A stretch of DNA of 33,133 nt from Flavobacteriales bacterium (GTDB taxonomy: Bacteria; Bacteroidota; Bacteroidia; Flavobacteriales_D; CANHHI01), in the NCBI GenBank assembly GCA_947460225.1, contig CANHHI010000003.1, forward strand, positions 1 to 33,133, given 5' to 3'. Shown piece by piece: positions 1 to 7,615 of the stretch. Every line of letters starts with the position of its first letter. The stretch's first letter is position 1. Under the pieces are notes generated by a model. It did not search any database. It was not told the origin of the DNA and worked only from the letters and a program-made list of their open reading frames with translations. The position numbers and the translations under genes were made by a program.

Positions 1-67
1 GAGGGATTCGAACCCCCGACCCTCTGCTTGTAAGGCAGATGCTCTAAACCAGCTGAGCTAGTTTCCC
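1..67 (-). tRNA. tRNA-Val (anticodon UAC), 3' end cut by window edge
   Basis: Read on the minus strand this is a cloverleaf starting with acceptor strand GGGAAAC (67-61), a D arm with GCTC/GAGC stem, an anticodon stem TCTGC/GCAGA enclosing the loop CTTACAA (anticodon TAC, valine), and a T arm with the loop TTCGAAT. The 3' acceptor strand and discriminator base lie beyond position 1, so the gene is truncated by the window. No integrase or attachment-site duplication is visible beside it. Confidence 0.93.
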
Positions 68-130
68 TTGATTTACGGGTACAAATTTACAAACTTTTTT
101 TTAGATAGCAAGTTTTTTCGCATTTTTTTT

Positions 131-138
131 TAACTTTG
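131..138 (+). promoter_or_regulatory. Candidate -7 element for the glycosyltransferase gene
   Basis: TAACTTTG matches the Bacteroidetes -7 consensus TAnnTTTG and lies 17 bases before the ATG at 156. No TTG is seen at the usual -33 spacing, so only half of the promoter is supported. Confidence 0.4.
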
Positions 139-155
139 AGTAAAAGTTTTTTACT

Positions 156-1301
156 ATGAAAGTTATTGGCATACACCACGAAGGCTACCCAACCCTGCGC
201 AATATTGCACAGTTGCCTTTTACACATTACAAGGTTAAGCGGGTTTACGACATGTTTACCTTGCCCAGGTATTTGAGTTTTAAACTTGGAGAAACGCCCG
301 ATTGGCTTTTGAATATTCATCAAGATTTTGGCATTTCCAATTGTGATATTTTGCATTTTTTCAATACGGTCAGTTTTAGTCCTAAACCTTGGATTACGAC
401 CTTTGAAACCGCTGTGCCTCGCTGGGGAGACCTGCCAAAACACATACAAGAACTAGGCGTAAAGCAATTGCAAGGAGAACATTGCCGGCAAATTATTGCG
501 CTCTCCGAATCCGCAAAACAGATACAAACAAAATTGCTAAAAACGCATTTTCCCGCATGTGCCGATGAAATTTTGGCAAAACTATGTGTGATGCACCCGC
601 CACAAAAATTAGGTTTGCAAAGCATTGCGGAAAAGCATGCTTTTGAAGAACTTTCTTTTATTTTTGTGGGGGCAGATTTTTTTAGAAAAGGCGGTAAAGC
701 CATGCTGGAAGCCTTTGCGGAATTTTGGGCACAAGGCTTTAATGCCCACTTATATGTCGTGTCTAGTTTAAAAGCTGGAGACTATGCCACGCACGCCACA
801 CAAGAAGACGTGCTGTGGGTGGAAAAGTTTTTGAAAACCCATCAAGGCAAAATTTTTCATTTTCACACGCTACCCAATAGCGATGTTTTGGCACTATTGC
901 AAAGATGCCACGTAGCCATATTGCCTTCTTTTGCAGATACTTACGGCTATTTTGTTCTGGAAGCCCAAGCCAATGCTTGTCCGGTTATCACAACAGATAT
1001 TAGAGCCTTTCCAGAAATCAACAATCAAGAAACTGGCTGGGTGCTACATGTAGAAAAAGATGAATTTGGCAATGCCAAAATGGACACGCCTGAACGCTGC
1101 ATAGCACAACAAGAAAATTTGCGTGTACAAATACTTGCCACCATTCAAAACATTGTGCAAAATCCCATATCTATCCAAGCAAAAGCTGAACAATCCCTTT
1201 TGCGCATAAAAAAAGAACACTGCCCAGTGATTCGTGCCAGAGAACTGGAACAACTCTATGACAGTGTTCTATTACATGTTGTTGCACCAGCAACGTATTA
1301 G
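156..1301 (+). CDS. GT4-type glycosyltransferase
   Basis: A 381-residue protein without signal peptide or membrane segment, the usual length of a GT-B fold glycosyltransferase. The C-terminal half carries the nucleotide-sugar site: FVGADFFRKGG begins the second Rossmann domain (about residue 170), and PSFADTYGYFVLEAQA follows at about 258-273, in which D261 and E269 stand in the places of the E-x7-E motif of family GT4 (the first Glu replaced by Asp). A following TTDIRAFPEI segment fits the family. The family transfers sugars from nucleotide donors to glycans, lipids or proteins; the acceptor cannot be told. The gene stands alone, and its stop codon overlaps that of the convergent ndk gene. 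Confidence 0.8.
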   Translation: MKVIGIHHEGYPTLRNIAQLPFTHYKVKRVYDMFTLPRYLSFKLGETPDWLLNIHQDFGISNCDILHFFNTVSFSPKPWITTFETAVPRWGDLPKHIQELGVKQLQGEHCRQIIALSESAKQIQTKLLKTHFPACADEILAKLCVMHPPQKLGLQSIAEKHAFEELSFIFVGADFFRKGGKAMLEAFAEFWAQGFNAHLYVVSSLKAGDYATHATQEDVLWVEKFLKTHQGKIFHFHTLPNSDVLALLQRCHVAILPSFADTYGYFVLEAQANACPVITTDIRAFPEINNQETGWVLHVEKDEFGNAKMDTPERCIAQQENLRVQILATIQNIVQNPISIQAKAEQSLLRIKKEHCPVIRARELEQLYDSVLLHVVAPATY

Positions 1302-1717
1302 ATAATTTCGTATTGCGAAAAATGGAAACCGCACTCTATATGTGCATTTTCATCGCTATCCGAACCATGCACCGCATTTTCAGCTATGGAGTCCGCATAT
1401 TTTCTGCGAATTGTTCCCTCTTCTGCTTTGCTTGGATCTGTTGCGCCTATCAAGGTTCTGAAATCAGCCACAGCATTTGATTTTTCAAGCATCGCCACCA
1501 CAATAGGTCCCGAAATCATAAAAGAAACCAATTCCCCAAAAAAAGGACGTTCTTTATGCACTGCATAAAAGCCTTCTGCTTGTTTTTGTGTCAAATGAAC
1601 ATATTTCATCGCACGGATTTTGAAACCCGCTTGAATGATGTCGTTTAAAATCGCCCCTGTTGTGCCTTTGCGCACGGCATCGGGCTTAATCATGGTAAAA
1701 GTAATATTTCCTGTCAT
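1298..1717 (-). CDS. ndk: Nucleoside diphosphate kinase
   Basis: A 139-residue protein of normal length for bacterial NDK, which moves the gamma phosphate of ATP to nucleoside diphosphates through a phosphohistidine. The N-terminal TMIKPDAV carries the ATP-binding Lys11, and NAVHGSDS carries the catalytic His117. The ATG at 1717 is chosen because the longer reading frame from a TTG at 1744 would run through the terminator hairpin ahead of the gene and adds nine residues foreign to the family. The start codon lies only nine bases past the U-tract of that terminator, so transcription must come from read-through or from a promoter inside rplT; no clear one was seen. The 3' end overlaps the stop of the convergent glycosyltransferase gene. 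Confidence 0.96.
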   Translation of the reverse strand: MTGNITFTMIKPDAVRKGTTGAILNDIIQAGFKIRAMKYVHLTQKQAEGFYAVHKERPFFGELVSFMISGPIVVAMLEKSNAVADFRTLIGATDPSKAEEGTIRRKYADSIAENAVHGSDSDENAHIECGFHFSQYEII

Positions 1718-1726
1718 AGCTTTATG

Positions 1727-1754
1727 AAAAAAACCGCACTCCAAAAAGTGCGGT
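1727..1754 (-). terminator. Rho-independent terminator after rplT
   Basis: On the minus strand ACCGCACT pairs with AGTGCGGT around a six-base loop, followed by seven T. It begins seven bases after the rplT stop codon and ends the ribosomal operon, directly before ndk. Confidence 0.9.
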
Positions 1755-1760
1755 AATTAT

Positions 1761-2105
1761 TTATTTTACGCTTTCCACAACAGCTGTAAATGCTGCTGGG
1801 TGGTTCATCGCCAAGTCTGCTAGCACCTTTCTGTTGAGCATAACGCCTTTGGCGTGTACTTTACCCATGAATTCGCTATACGACATACCATGTAATCTCG
1901 CTCCTGCGTTAATACGCTGAATCCAAACAGAACGAAAATGTCTTTTCTTCTGTTTCCTGCCGATATACGCATATTTTAATGCTTTATCTACGGCGTTCTT
2001 GGCTACGGTAAACACATTTTTACGTGCTCCGAAATACCCTTTGGCTAGTTTTAAGATTTTTTTCTTTCTAGCTCTACTTGCTACACTGTTTACACTACGA
2101 GGCAT
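1761..2105 (-). CDS. rplT: 50S ribosomal protein L20
   Basis: A 114-residue basic protein, full length for L20, beginning MPRSVNSVASRARKKKILK and containing the conserved KGYFGARKNVF and RLWIQRINAGAR-like (here RSVWIQRINAGAR) segments. L20 binds 23S rRNA early in assembly of the large subunit and in several bacteria represses its own mRNA. It is the last gene of the infC-rpmI-rplT set, 84 bases after rpmI, a gap that contains a possible leader hairpin, and a strong terminator follows at once. Confidence 0.98.
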   Translation of the reverse strand: MPRSVNSVASRARKKKILKLAKGYFGARKNVFTVAKNAVDKALKYAYIGRKQKKRHFRSVWIQRINAGARLHGMSYSEFMGKVHAKGVMLNRKVLADLAMNHPAAFTAVVESVK

Positions 2106-2128
2106 AATTTTTAGTTTTTAATTTGATC

Positions 2129-2157
2129 CTTAGGGGCTGTTTTGCACTTAACCTAAG
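2129..2157 (-). promoter_or_regulatory. Candidate leader hairpin between rpmI and rplT
   Basis: In the 84-base gap before rplT, CTTAGG (minus-strand reading from 2157) can pair with CCTAAG (to 2129) around a 17-base loop. Its place just before rplT would suit autoregulation by L20, which is known in other phyla, but the sequence was not matched to any known leader family. A chance inverted repeat of six bases is possible. Confidence 0.25.
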
Positions 2158-2189
2158 CATCGGGTTTTAACGTACCTGTTTTTTAATTC

Positions 2190-2384
2190 TTAGATGCAAA
2201 GCATGAACTTCACGTTTGACATGTCGCTAGGGTGAACCAAAGCATTGTGGGTTAAACGCAATTTTTGTTTTTTGCTTTTAGCTCCCAAAAGGTGGCGTTT
2301 GAACGCCTGCTTTCTTTTCACCTTGCCACTTGCCGTTACCTGAAATCTTTTCTTGGCACTGGAATTGGTTTTCATTTTTGGCAT
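2190..2384 (-). CDS. rpmI: 50S ribosomal protein L35
   Basis: A 64-residue, very basic protein with the L35 start MPKMKTNSSAKKRFQVTASG and the conserved KRHLLGAKSKKQKLRL segment. Usual family length. L35 is a small component of the large ribosomal subunit. It lies 32 bases after infC and is followed by rplT, the order found across most bacteria. Confidence 0.97.
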   Translation of the reverse strand: MPKMKTNSSAKKRFQVTASGKVKRKQAFKRHLLGAKSKKQKLRLTHNALVHPSDMSNVKFMLCI

Positions 2385-2416
2385 AAAATCCTATTATTTA
2401 TGAACGGACTGCAAAG

Positions 2417-2989
2417 TTACTTCTTTTTTTTGTTCGGCGCAATAGTAACGAGTATTTTTTTTCCTTCTTTTCTAAAAGGTGCTTCTGGAACGCCAACTTC
2501 TGCCAAAGATTCAATAAATTTTTTAACCACAGCTTCCCCAATTTCTTGGTGAGCCATTTCCCTGCCCTTAAACATCAAAAGCACCGTAACTTTGTGCCCC
2601 TCTTCTAAAAAAGCCTTGGCATGGGTGAGTTTAAAGCTAAAATCGTGTTCTCCCAAGCGAGGGCTCAACCTAATTTCTTTCAGCAAGGTTTTCACTTGTT
2701 TGGCTTTAATTTCTTTCTGTTTCTTTTTTTGTTCGTATAAAAACCTGCTATAATCTACGATTCTACACACAGGAGGGTCTGCATCAGGAGCAATTTCTAC
2801 AAGGTCTAAGCCCTGCTGTTTCGCAACTGCCAAAGCCTCTTCCAAGGTAAAAACCCTTGCAGCTTCGCCTTCCAATGTAATGCGAACATGAGGCGCACGA
2901 ATGTACTCATTGATTCTATGTTCTGCTTCTTTTCTAGGCGCTCCCCTTCTAAAATGAGGACGAGACGGTGTTGTTTTTTTCTTTATCAA
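2417..2989 (-). CDS. infC: Translation initiation factor IF-3 (non-AUG start)
   Basis: IF-3 holds the 30S subunit apart from 50S and checks the initiator tRNA-codon match. The N domain (about 20-90) contains RINEYIRAPHVR and DLVEIAPDADPPVCRIVDY; after a lysine-rich linker the C domain carries KEIRLSPRLGEHDF and MFKGREMAHQEIG. The C-terminal tail is lysine-rich. There is no in-frame ATG between the upstream TGA stop and the start of homology. Available starts are TTG at 2989 (used here), ATA at 2998, and ATT at 3007 or further up. A rare start codon for infC is well known in Escherichia coli, where it makes the gene self-regulating. The gene follows lepA by about 60 bases. Confidence 0.96.
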   Translation of the reverse strand: MIKKKTTPSRPHFRRGAPRKEAEHRINEYIRAPHVRITLEGEAARVFTLEEALAVAKQQGLDLVEIAPDADPPVCRIVDYSRFLYEQKKKQKEIKAKQVKTLLKEIRLSPRLGEHDFSFKLTHAKAFLEEGHKVTVLLMFKGREMAHQEIGEAVVKKFIESLAEVGVPEAPFRKEGKKILVTIAPNKKKK

Positions 2990-3050
2990 TGGATTTATGG
3001 TTTGAATTTGAGTACAAAGGAAATAATTTTTTTTAATTCAGCAAGCAAAA

Positions 3051-4841
3051 TTATTGATTTAATTTCAACACAGCTAAAAATGCGTTCTGAGGAATTTCTA
3101 CGCTACCCACTTGGCGCATGCGTTTCTTGCCTTCTTTTTGTTTTTCTAAAAGTTTTCTTTTACGTGAAATATCTCCCCCATAACATTTTGCCGTTACATC
3201 TTTTCTTAAAGCCCTTATGGTTTCCCGAGCAATAACTTTCGCCCCAATAGTGGCTTGTATGGGTATTTCAAACTGATGGCGTGGAATAAGCTCTTTGAGC
3301 TTTTCGCAAAGTTTTTTGCCCAAGTCGTATGCATTGTCTTTGTGTATCAAAGCTGAAAGCGCATCAACAGGCTCGGAATTGAGCAGAATATCCATTTTTA
3401 CAAGCTCGGAACGGCGCATGCCGATTGGCGCATAATCAAAAGACGCATAGCCACGAGACACCGTTTTTAATCGGTCGTAAAAATCAAAGACAATTTCACT
3501 CAAAGGCATTTCAAAAACAAGCTCCACACGCTCTGGAGTGAGATAATTTTGGCTTTTTAAAAAACCTCGTTTTTCTATGCACAAAGTAATAATTGCGCCA
3601 ATATATTCAGATTTGGTAATGATTTGCGCACTAATAAAAGGCTCCTCCACGTGGCTCAACAAATTTGGCGGTGGCAAATCCGAAGGATTATTGATAACCA
3701 ATTGTTCGCCTTTTGGGGTATAAGCAAAATAAGACACGTTGGGCAGGGTCATGATCACGTTCATATCGTATTCACGCTCCAAGCGTTCCTGAACGATTTC
3801 CATGTGCAACATACCCAAAAAGCCACAACGAAACCCAAAGCCCAAAGCCGCTGAACTTTCTGGCTCAAACACCAAAGATGCATCGTTGAGTTTGAGTTTT
3901 TCCATAGCTGTTCGGAGCTCTTCGTAATCATCTGTTTCTACGGGATAAATCCCTGCAAACACCATGGGTTTTACCTCTTCAAATCCATGCACGGCTTCCA
4001 AGCACGGTTGATTAAAATGGGTGATGGTATCCCCCACTTTTACCTCGCTGGCTACTTTAATGCCCGAAATAATATAGCCTACATCGCCCGCCCGCACTTC
4101 TTGTTTGGGTTCTAAACTTAGGCGCAAAATGCCTACTTCATCGGCGGTGTATTCTTTTTGTGTGCTGAAAAATTTAACCTTGTCGCCTTTTTTTAAAGTG
4201 CCATTGAGCACACGGTAATAGGCAATAATTCCCCTAAACGAATTGAATACGGAATCAAAAATCATGGCTTGCAAAGGCGCATTAACATCGCCCTTGGGTG
4301 CAGGCACACGTGTTACAATGGCTTGCAAGATTTCATCAATGCCTAAACCTGTTTTGCCAGAAGAGTGAATAATATCTTCTCTTTTACAACCCAGCAAATC
4401 TACCATTTCATCTTTTACTTCTTCTACCATGGCACTTGGCAAATCCACTTTGTTGAGCACAGGGATAATGGTCAAGTTTTGTTCCATAGCCAGGTATAAA
4501 TTGGAAATGGTTTGCGCTTCTATGCCTTGTGCGGCATCCACCAAAAGCAAAGCACCTTCGCAAGCGGCAATAGAACGGGAAACTTCATAAGAAAAATCAA
4601 CGTGTCCTGGTGTGTCAATCAAATTCAACACATAATCCTCGCCGTTGAGTTTTAAGTTCATTTGTATGGCATGACTTTTAATGGTAATCCCTCTTTCACG
4701 TTCCAAGTCCATATCGTCCAAAGTCTGGGCTTTGAGTTCTCGGTCGGTGATGGTTTTGGTGGTTTGCAAAAGCCTATCCGCCAAAGTTGATTTTCCGTGG
4801 TCTATATGCGCTATGATGCAAAAGTTGCGTATATTTTTCAT
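3051..4841 (-). CDS. lepA: Elongation factor 4 (LepA), back-translocating GTPase
   Basis: A 596-residue translational GTPase of normal LepA length. The G domain shows AHIDHGKST (11-19), DTPGHVDF (76-83) and NKVD (130-133). Later come the EF-G-like domains and the LepA-specific C-terminal domain with GDISRKRKLLEKQKEGKKRM, ending in VGSVEIPQNAFLAVLKL. LepA acts on stalled or misassembled ribosomes at the membrane-cytoplasm interface. Its start codon overlaps the gatA stop by four bases (ATGA), so the two are translationally coupled; infC follows. Confidence 0.98.
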   Translation of the reverse strand: MKNIRNFCIIAHIDHGKSTLADRLLQTTKTITDRELKAQTLDDMDLERERGITIKSHAIQMNLKLNGEDYVLNLIDTPGHVDFSYEVSRSIAACEGALLLVDAAQGIEAQTISNLYLAMEQNLTIIPVLNKVDLPSAMVEEVKDEMVDLLGCKREDIIHSSGKTGLGIDEILQAIVTRVPAPKGDVNAPLQAMIFDSVFNSFRGIIAYYRVLNGTLKKGDKVKFFSTQKEYTADEVGILRLSLEPKQEVRAGDVGYIISGIKVASEVKVGDTITHFNQPCLEAVHGFEEVKPMVFAGIYPVETDDYEELRTAMEKLKLNDASLVFEPESSAALGFGFRCGFLGMLHMEIVQERLEREYDMNVIMTLPNVSYFAYTPKGEQLVINNPSDLPPPNLLSHVEEPFISAQIITKSEYIGAIITLCIEKRGFLKSQNYLTPERVELVFEMPLSEIVFDFYDRLKTVSRGYASFDYAPIGMRRSELVKMDILLNSEPVDALSALIHKDNAYDLGKKLCEKLKELIPRHQFEIPIQATIGAKVIARETIRALRKDVTAKCYGGDISRKRKLLEKQKEGKKRMRQVGSVEIPQNAFLAVLKLNQ

Positions 4842-6292
4842 AATGAAGTGCCAAAAATTTGCGTTTGAACCGTTTGTGCGACATGCAATAATTTTTCATC
4901 GTCAAAAGGTTTTGCCATAAGCTGAAAAGATGTAGGCAAACCGTTATCGTGCTTGCCCATCGGTATAGCAATGGCTGGCAACCCCGATAAATTTGCATGC
5001 ACGGTAAAAATATCTTCTAAATACAAAACCGTTGGATCTTGGTTTTTCTTTTCCCCTAAACCAAAAGCGGTGCCAGGCGTGGTGGGCGTGGCAATAAAAT
5101 CATAATTTTTAAATATTTTTAATGTGTCTTCTGTAATTAGCCTTCTGACTTGTTGGGCTTGAATGAAAAAACTTTCGTAATTGTCATGGGAAAGCACGAA
5201 AGTACCCAGCATAATGCGTCTTTTTACTTCATCGCCAAAACCCTCCGTGCGAGAATTTACATAAACTTCTTCCAAGGTTTTGGCATTTTCTGAACGATGT
5301 CCATAATGAACGCCTGTATATCTGGATAAGTTTGAAGAGGCTTCGGCAGTGGTTAAAATATAATAGGTAGGCACCATGTAGTCTAAATAAGCAAAATCAA
5401 CAGATTCAACAGTCGCCCCTTCTTGCACAAGGCGGTTTAAAGTCTCTTGAAATTGTTTTTTGATATGGCTATCCAAAGCTGGATTTTCCACATATTCTTT
5501 AATATACGCAATGCGCTTGCCTTGCAAAGAGCCTTTTTCCATAGAAGGATTTACCGCATGCGCTATCTGCGACATGGAAGCATCGTGCTGGTCCAAGCCA
5601 GCCATAATGCTTGTCAATAAAGTTGCATCTTGCACGCTTTTGGTTACCAAACCAATTTGGTCAAAAGACGAAGCATAAGCAATCAAGCCCCAACGAGAAA
5701 ACAAGCCATAAGTAGGTTTGTAGCCCGTAATGCCACAAAAAGCGGCTGGTTGCCTCACAGAACCACCCGTATCAGAACCCAGCGAGGCAAAGCAAAGGTT
5801 TGCTGCCACTGCTGCCGAAGAACCGCCCGAAGAACCGCCCGGCACTTTGCTTTCGTCTAAGGGATTTTTAACCACCCCAAAAGCAGAGTATTCGTTAGAA
5901 CCACCCATAGCAAACTCATCGCAGTTCAAACGACCAATCACAATGGCATCTTCTGCGAGCAAACGCTCCAAAACGGTTGCGGTGTAAAGGGGTTCAAATT
6001 TTTCAAGCATTTTGGAAGATGCGCTCGCCACATGCCCTTGATAACAAATATTATCTTTAATAGCAATGACCATACCAGCTAGTTTTCCTGCTGTGCCTTG
6101 CTGTATTTTATGCTGTATATCGTCGGCTTTTTGTAGGGCTTCATCGGCAAAAACTGCCAAAAAAGCGTTAAGCGATTGCCGTTTTTGAATTTCAAGTAAA
6201 TATTCGCCCACCAAATCTCGCAAAGCTAAAACACCTTTGTCTAAATCATTGCGGAGCGTTTGGTAGTTTTTGTAATGCTCTATGTAACGCAT
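4838..6292 (-). CDS. gatA: Asp/Glu-tRNA amidotransferase subunit A
   Basis: A 484-residue amidase-signature enzyme. The catalytic triad of the family is in place: Lys79 in IAIKDN, Ser154 in PGGSSGGS and Ser178 in GSDTGGSVR. The same numbering is known for characterised GatA proteins. It releases ammonia from glutamine for GatB, which amidates misacylated Glu-tRNA(Gln) or Asp-tRNA(Asn). gatB and gatC are not in this window. The gene lies nine bases after tatA and overlaps lepA by four bases, so it is a member of the same operon. Confidence 0.97.
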   Translation of the reverse strand: MRYIEHYKNYQTLRNDLDKGVLALRDLVGEYLLEIQKRQSLNAFLAVFADEALQKADDIQHKIQQGTAGKLAGMVIAIKDNICYQGHVASASSKMLEKFEPLYTATVLERLLAEDAIVIGRLNCDEFAMGGSNEYSAFGVVKNPLDESKVPGGSSGGSSAAVAANLCFASLGSDTGGSVRQPAAFCGITGYKPTYGLFSRWGLIAYASSFDQIGLVTKSVQDATLLTSIMAGLDQHDASMSQIAHAVNPSMEKGSLQGKRIAYIKEYVENPALDSHIKKQFQETLNRLVQEGATVESVDFAYLDYMVPTYYILTTAEASSNLSRYTGVHYGHRSENAKTLEEVYVNSRTEGFGDEVKRRIMLGTFVLSHDNYESFFIQAQQVRRLITEDTLKIFKNYDFIATPTTPGTAFGLGEKKNQDPTVLYLEDIFTVHANLSGLPAIAIPMGKHDNGLPTSFQLMAKPFDDEKLLHVAQTVQTQIFGTSL

Positions 6293-6301
6293 AATATGGT
6301 T

Positions 6302-6487
6302 TTACTGCTTATTTTTTTCGTCTTTGTTTTCTTCCTCTTTGCCAGACATTATATCCTTAAAATCTTTAATGCCATTAGCTAAGCCTTTCATCAGTTCGGG
6401 AATTTTTTTTCCGCCAAACATAAAAAGAACAACGGCAATGATTAAGACAACCTGCCAAGGTCCCAAAGTTCCTAATATAACTTGCAT
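6302..6487 (-). CDS. tatA: Sec-independent (Tat) translocase protein TatA
   Basis: A 61-residue protein with one N-terminal membrane helix (VVLIIAVVLFMF), the FGG hinge, an amphipathic helix KKIPELMKGLANGIKDFKD and a charged tail, the complete TatA/E layout. TatA polymers form the pore for folded proteins with twin-arginine signals. The ATG at 6487 is chosen because it gives the standard short N terminus; a longer frame begins at 6517 inside the candidate promoter. It is the first gene of the operon running to rplT. tatC is not seen nearby. Confidence 0.93.
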   Translation of the reverse strand: MQVILGTLGPWQVVLIIAVVLFMFGGKKIPELMKGLANGIKDFKDIMSGKEEENKDEKNKQ

Positions 6488-6514
6488 AACTGAATAATTT
6501 CTTATTTGAATGGA

Positions 6515-6545
6515 CAAAATTACATTTTTTTTTTCAAAAGTCCAA
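6515..6545 (-). promoter_or_regulatory. Candidate promoter for tatA-gatA-lepA-infC-rpmI-rplT
   Basis: On the minus strand TTG (6545-6543), a 20-base spacer and TAATTTTG (6522-6515) match the Bacteroidetes promoter TTG-N17-23-TAnnTTTG, 27 bases ahead of the tatA start. Confidence 0.5.
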
Positions 6546-6557
6546 AGATGTCGGTTT

Positions 6558-7505
6558 TTAGGGTTTTTCTACCAAATCCATTTTACAAACAGGGCAGGTT
6601 CTAAAAACAGCATAGCGTTTTTTTCCTTCGCAATACATGGGACAAAAGAATTTTGGTGCTGTATAAGTTGCTTGCACCTGAAAATCTGCCGTGTAAAAAA
6701 CATCATCATGCAAAAATTGTAGCCATAATTTATAATTGGCGTTTTTCAAAAAAGGCGTTTCAAAAGCAATTTGATGGGCAGCGGGCAGAGGCTCCTGTAT
6801 CCAAAAGTCTTGCATGTCCTCAGATACCGCAATTAAAATGGCTTTACTTCCTAGGTAATCATCTAAATGCTGGGCATGTAAGGTATCTGCCAAGTGCGTA
6901 AAAGAAAAATGCAAAGAAAAAGGATTAGCACTAGAATCCGCTTGATACTGAGGCATCATATTTACTTGCACATCGCCTATGGACAAATTATTGTTAAACT
7001 GCCAATTGGTTTTCTTAGAGTTTGATTGTTTTTCTCCCAAAACAGCATGCACCCATTCTGTTTTTTCAGCAGACCTTGAAAAATACAGAAAAACATGATG
7101 ATTATTCAAGTTTTCTATTTTTTTAGAAAAATGTACAACATATCTATCATTGGCATCTTTTTCTGGGTGCAAGTATTCAAAATAAGAAAAGTCTGTACTG
7201 GTAAGCACTACATGAGCTGCATGTTCGTGTATTTTTTGCAAAGAGATGGGTTTTTCGCCAGCAAACAATTGCAAATACAAACCCGTAGTATCTTTTTCAT
7301 GAATTTCAAAAGCCAATTCCAAGCGTGGAGGATCCATTTGAGGCTCTATTTTTTTTAAAGACAGTCCGCAAATATTGCAAACACCAATGCTTGATGATTG
7401 AACCTCTGGGTGTAATTTGCATTGATATATTTCTTGCTCTTGTTTGCTAGGCATAACACAAGCATGTAAACCTATCAAGAACAAGAAAAGTACTTTTTTA
7501 AACAT
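6558..7505 (-). CDS. Lipoprotein with two heavy-metal-binding domains
   Basis: 315 residues. The N terminus is a lipoprotein signal ending in LHAC (Cys16). Two short heavy-metal-binding domains bracket the protein: YQCKLHPEV...CNICGLSL near residues 27-50 (C29, H32, C43, C46) and FFCPMYC...TCPVCKMDL at 286-311 (C288, C292, C304, C307). Such zinc-ribbon-like CPMHP/CPxCxMDL motifs occur at the start of CusB/CzcB efflux adaptors and in copper proteins. Here the middle part (about 60-280) has no recognised adaptor features. It may bind copper or zinc at the cell surface or in the periplasm; no efflux genes adjoin it. The gene ends 13 bases before the tatA promoter. Confidence 0.72.
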   Translation of the reverse strand: MFKKVLFLFLIGLHACVMPSKQEQEIYQCKLHPEVQSSSIGVCNICGLSLKKIEPQMDPPRLELAFEIHEKDTTGLYLQLFAGEKPISLQKIHEHAAHVVLTSTDFSYFEYLHPEKDANDRYVVHFSKKIENLNNHHVFLYFSRSAEKTEWVHAVLGEKQSNSKKTNWQFNNNLSIGDVQVNMMPQYQADSSANPFSLHFSFTHLADTLHAQHLDDYLGSKAILIAVSEDMQDFWIQEPLPAAHQIAFETPFLKNANYKLWLQFLHDDVFYTADFQVQATYTAPKFFCPMYCEGKKRYAVFRTCPVCKMDLVEKP

Positions 7506-7524
7506 ATTGGCACGTATTTTTGAG

Positions 7525-7532
7525 CAAAGATA
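7525..7532 (-). promoter_or_regulatory. Candidate -7 element for the metal-binding lipoprotein
   Basis: TATCTTTG on the minus strand fits TAnnTTTG and lies 19 bases before the ATG at 7505. No -33 TTG was found at normal spacing. Confidence 0.35.
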
Positions 7533-7582
7533 AGGATAAAAATATTTTTTACGAAATAAAAAGAAATCATTGAAAATTTACG

Positions 7583-7590
7583 TATATTTG
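7583..7590 (+). promoter_or_regulatory. Candidate -7 element for the coiled-coil gene
   Basis: TATATTTG fits TAnnTTTG exactly and lies 25 bases before the ATG at 7616. No -33 TTG at normal spacing. Confidence 0.4.
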
Positions 7591-7615
7591 CCCCAAATTA
7601 TGTCATAATTATATC

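Noticed and set aside
1..67. tRNA-Val as an attachment site of an integrated element
   Set aside because: No integrase, no duplicated tRNA end and no mobile genes in the following DNA, which is ordinary backbone.
87..703. Minus-strand reading frames opposite the glycosyltransferase gene (and similar shadows opposite dprA, the RND pump and the lamin-tail gene)
   Set aside because: They lie opposite long genes with clear family motifs and show no similarity of their own.
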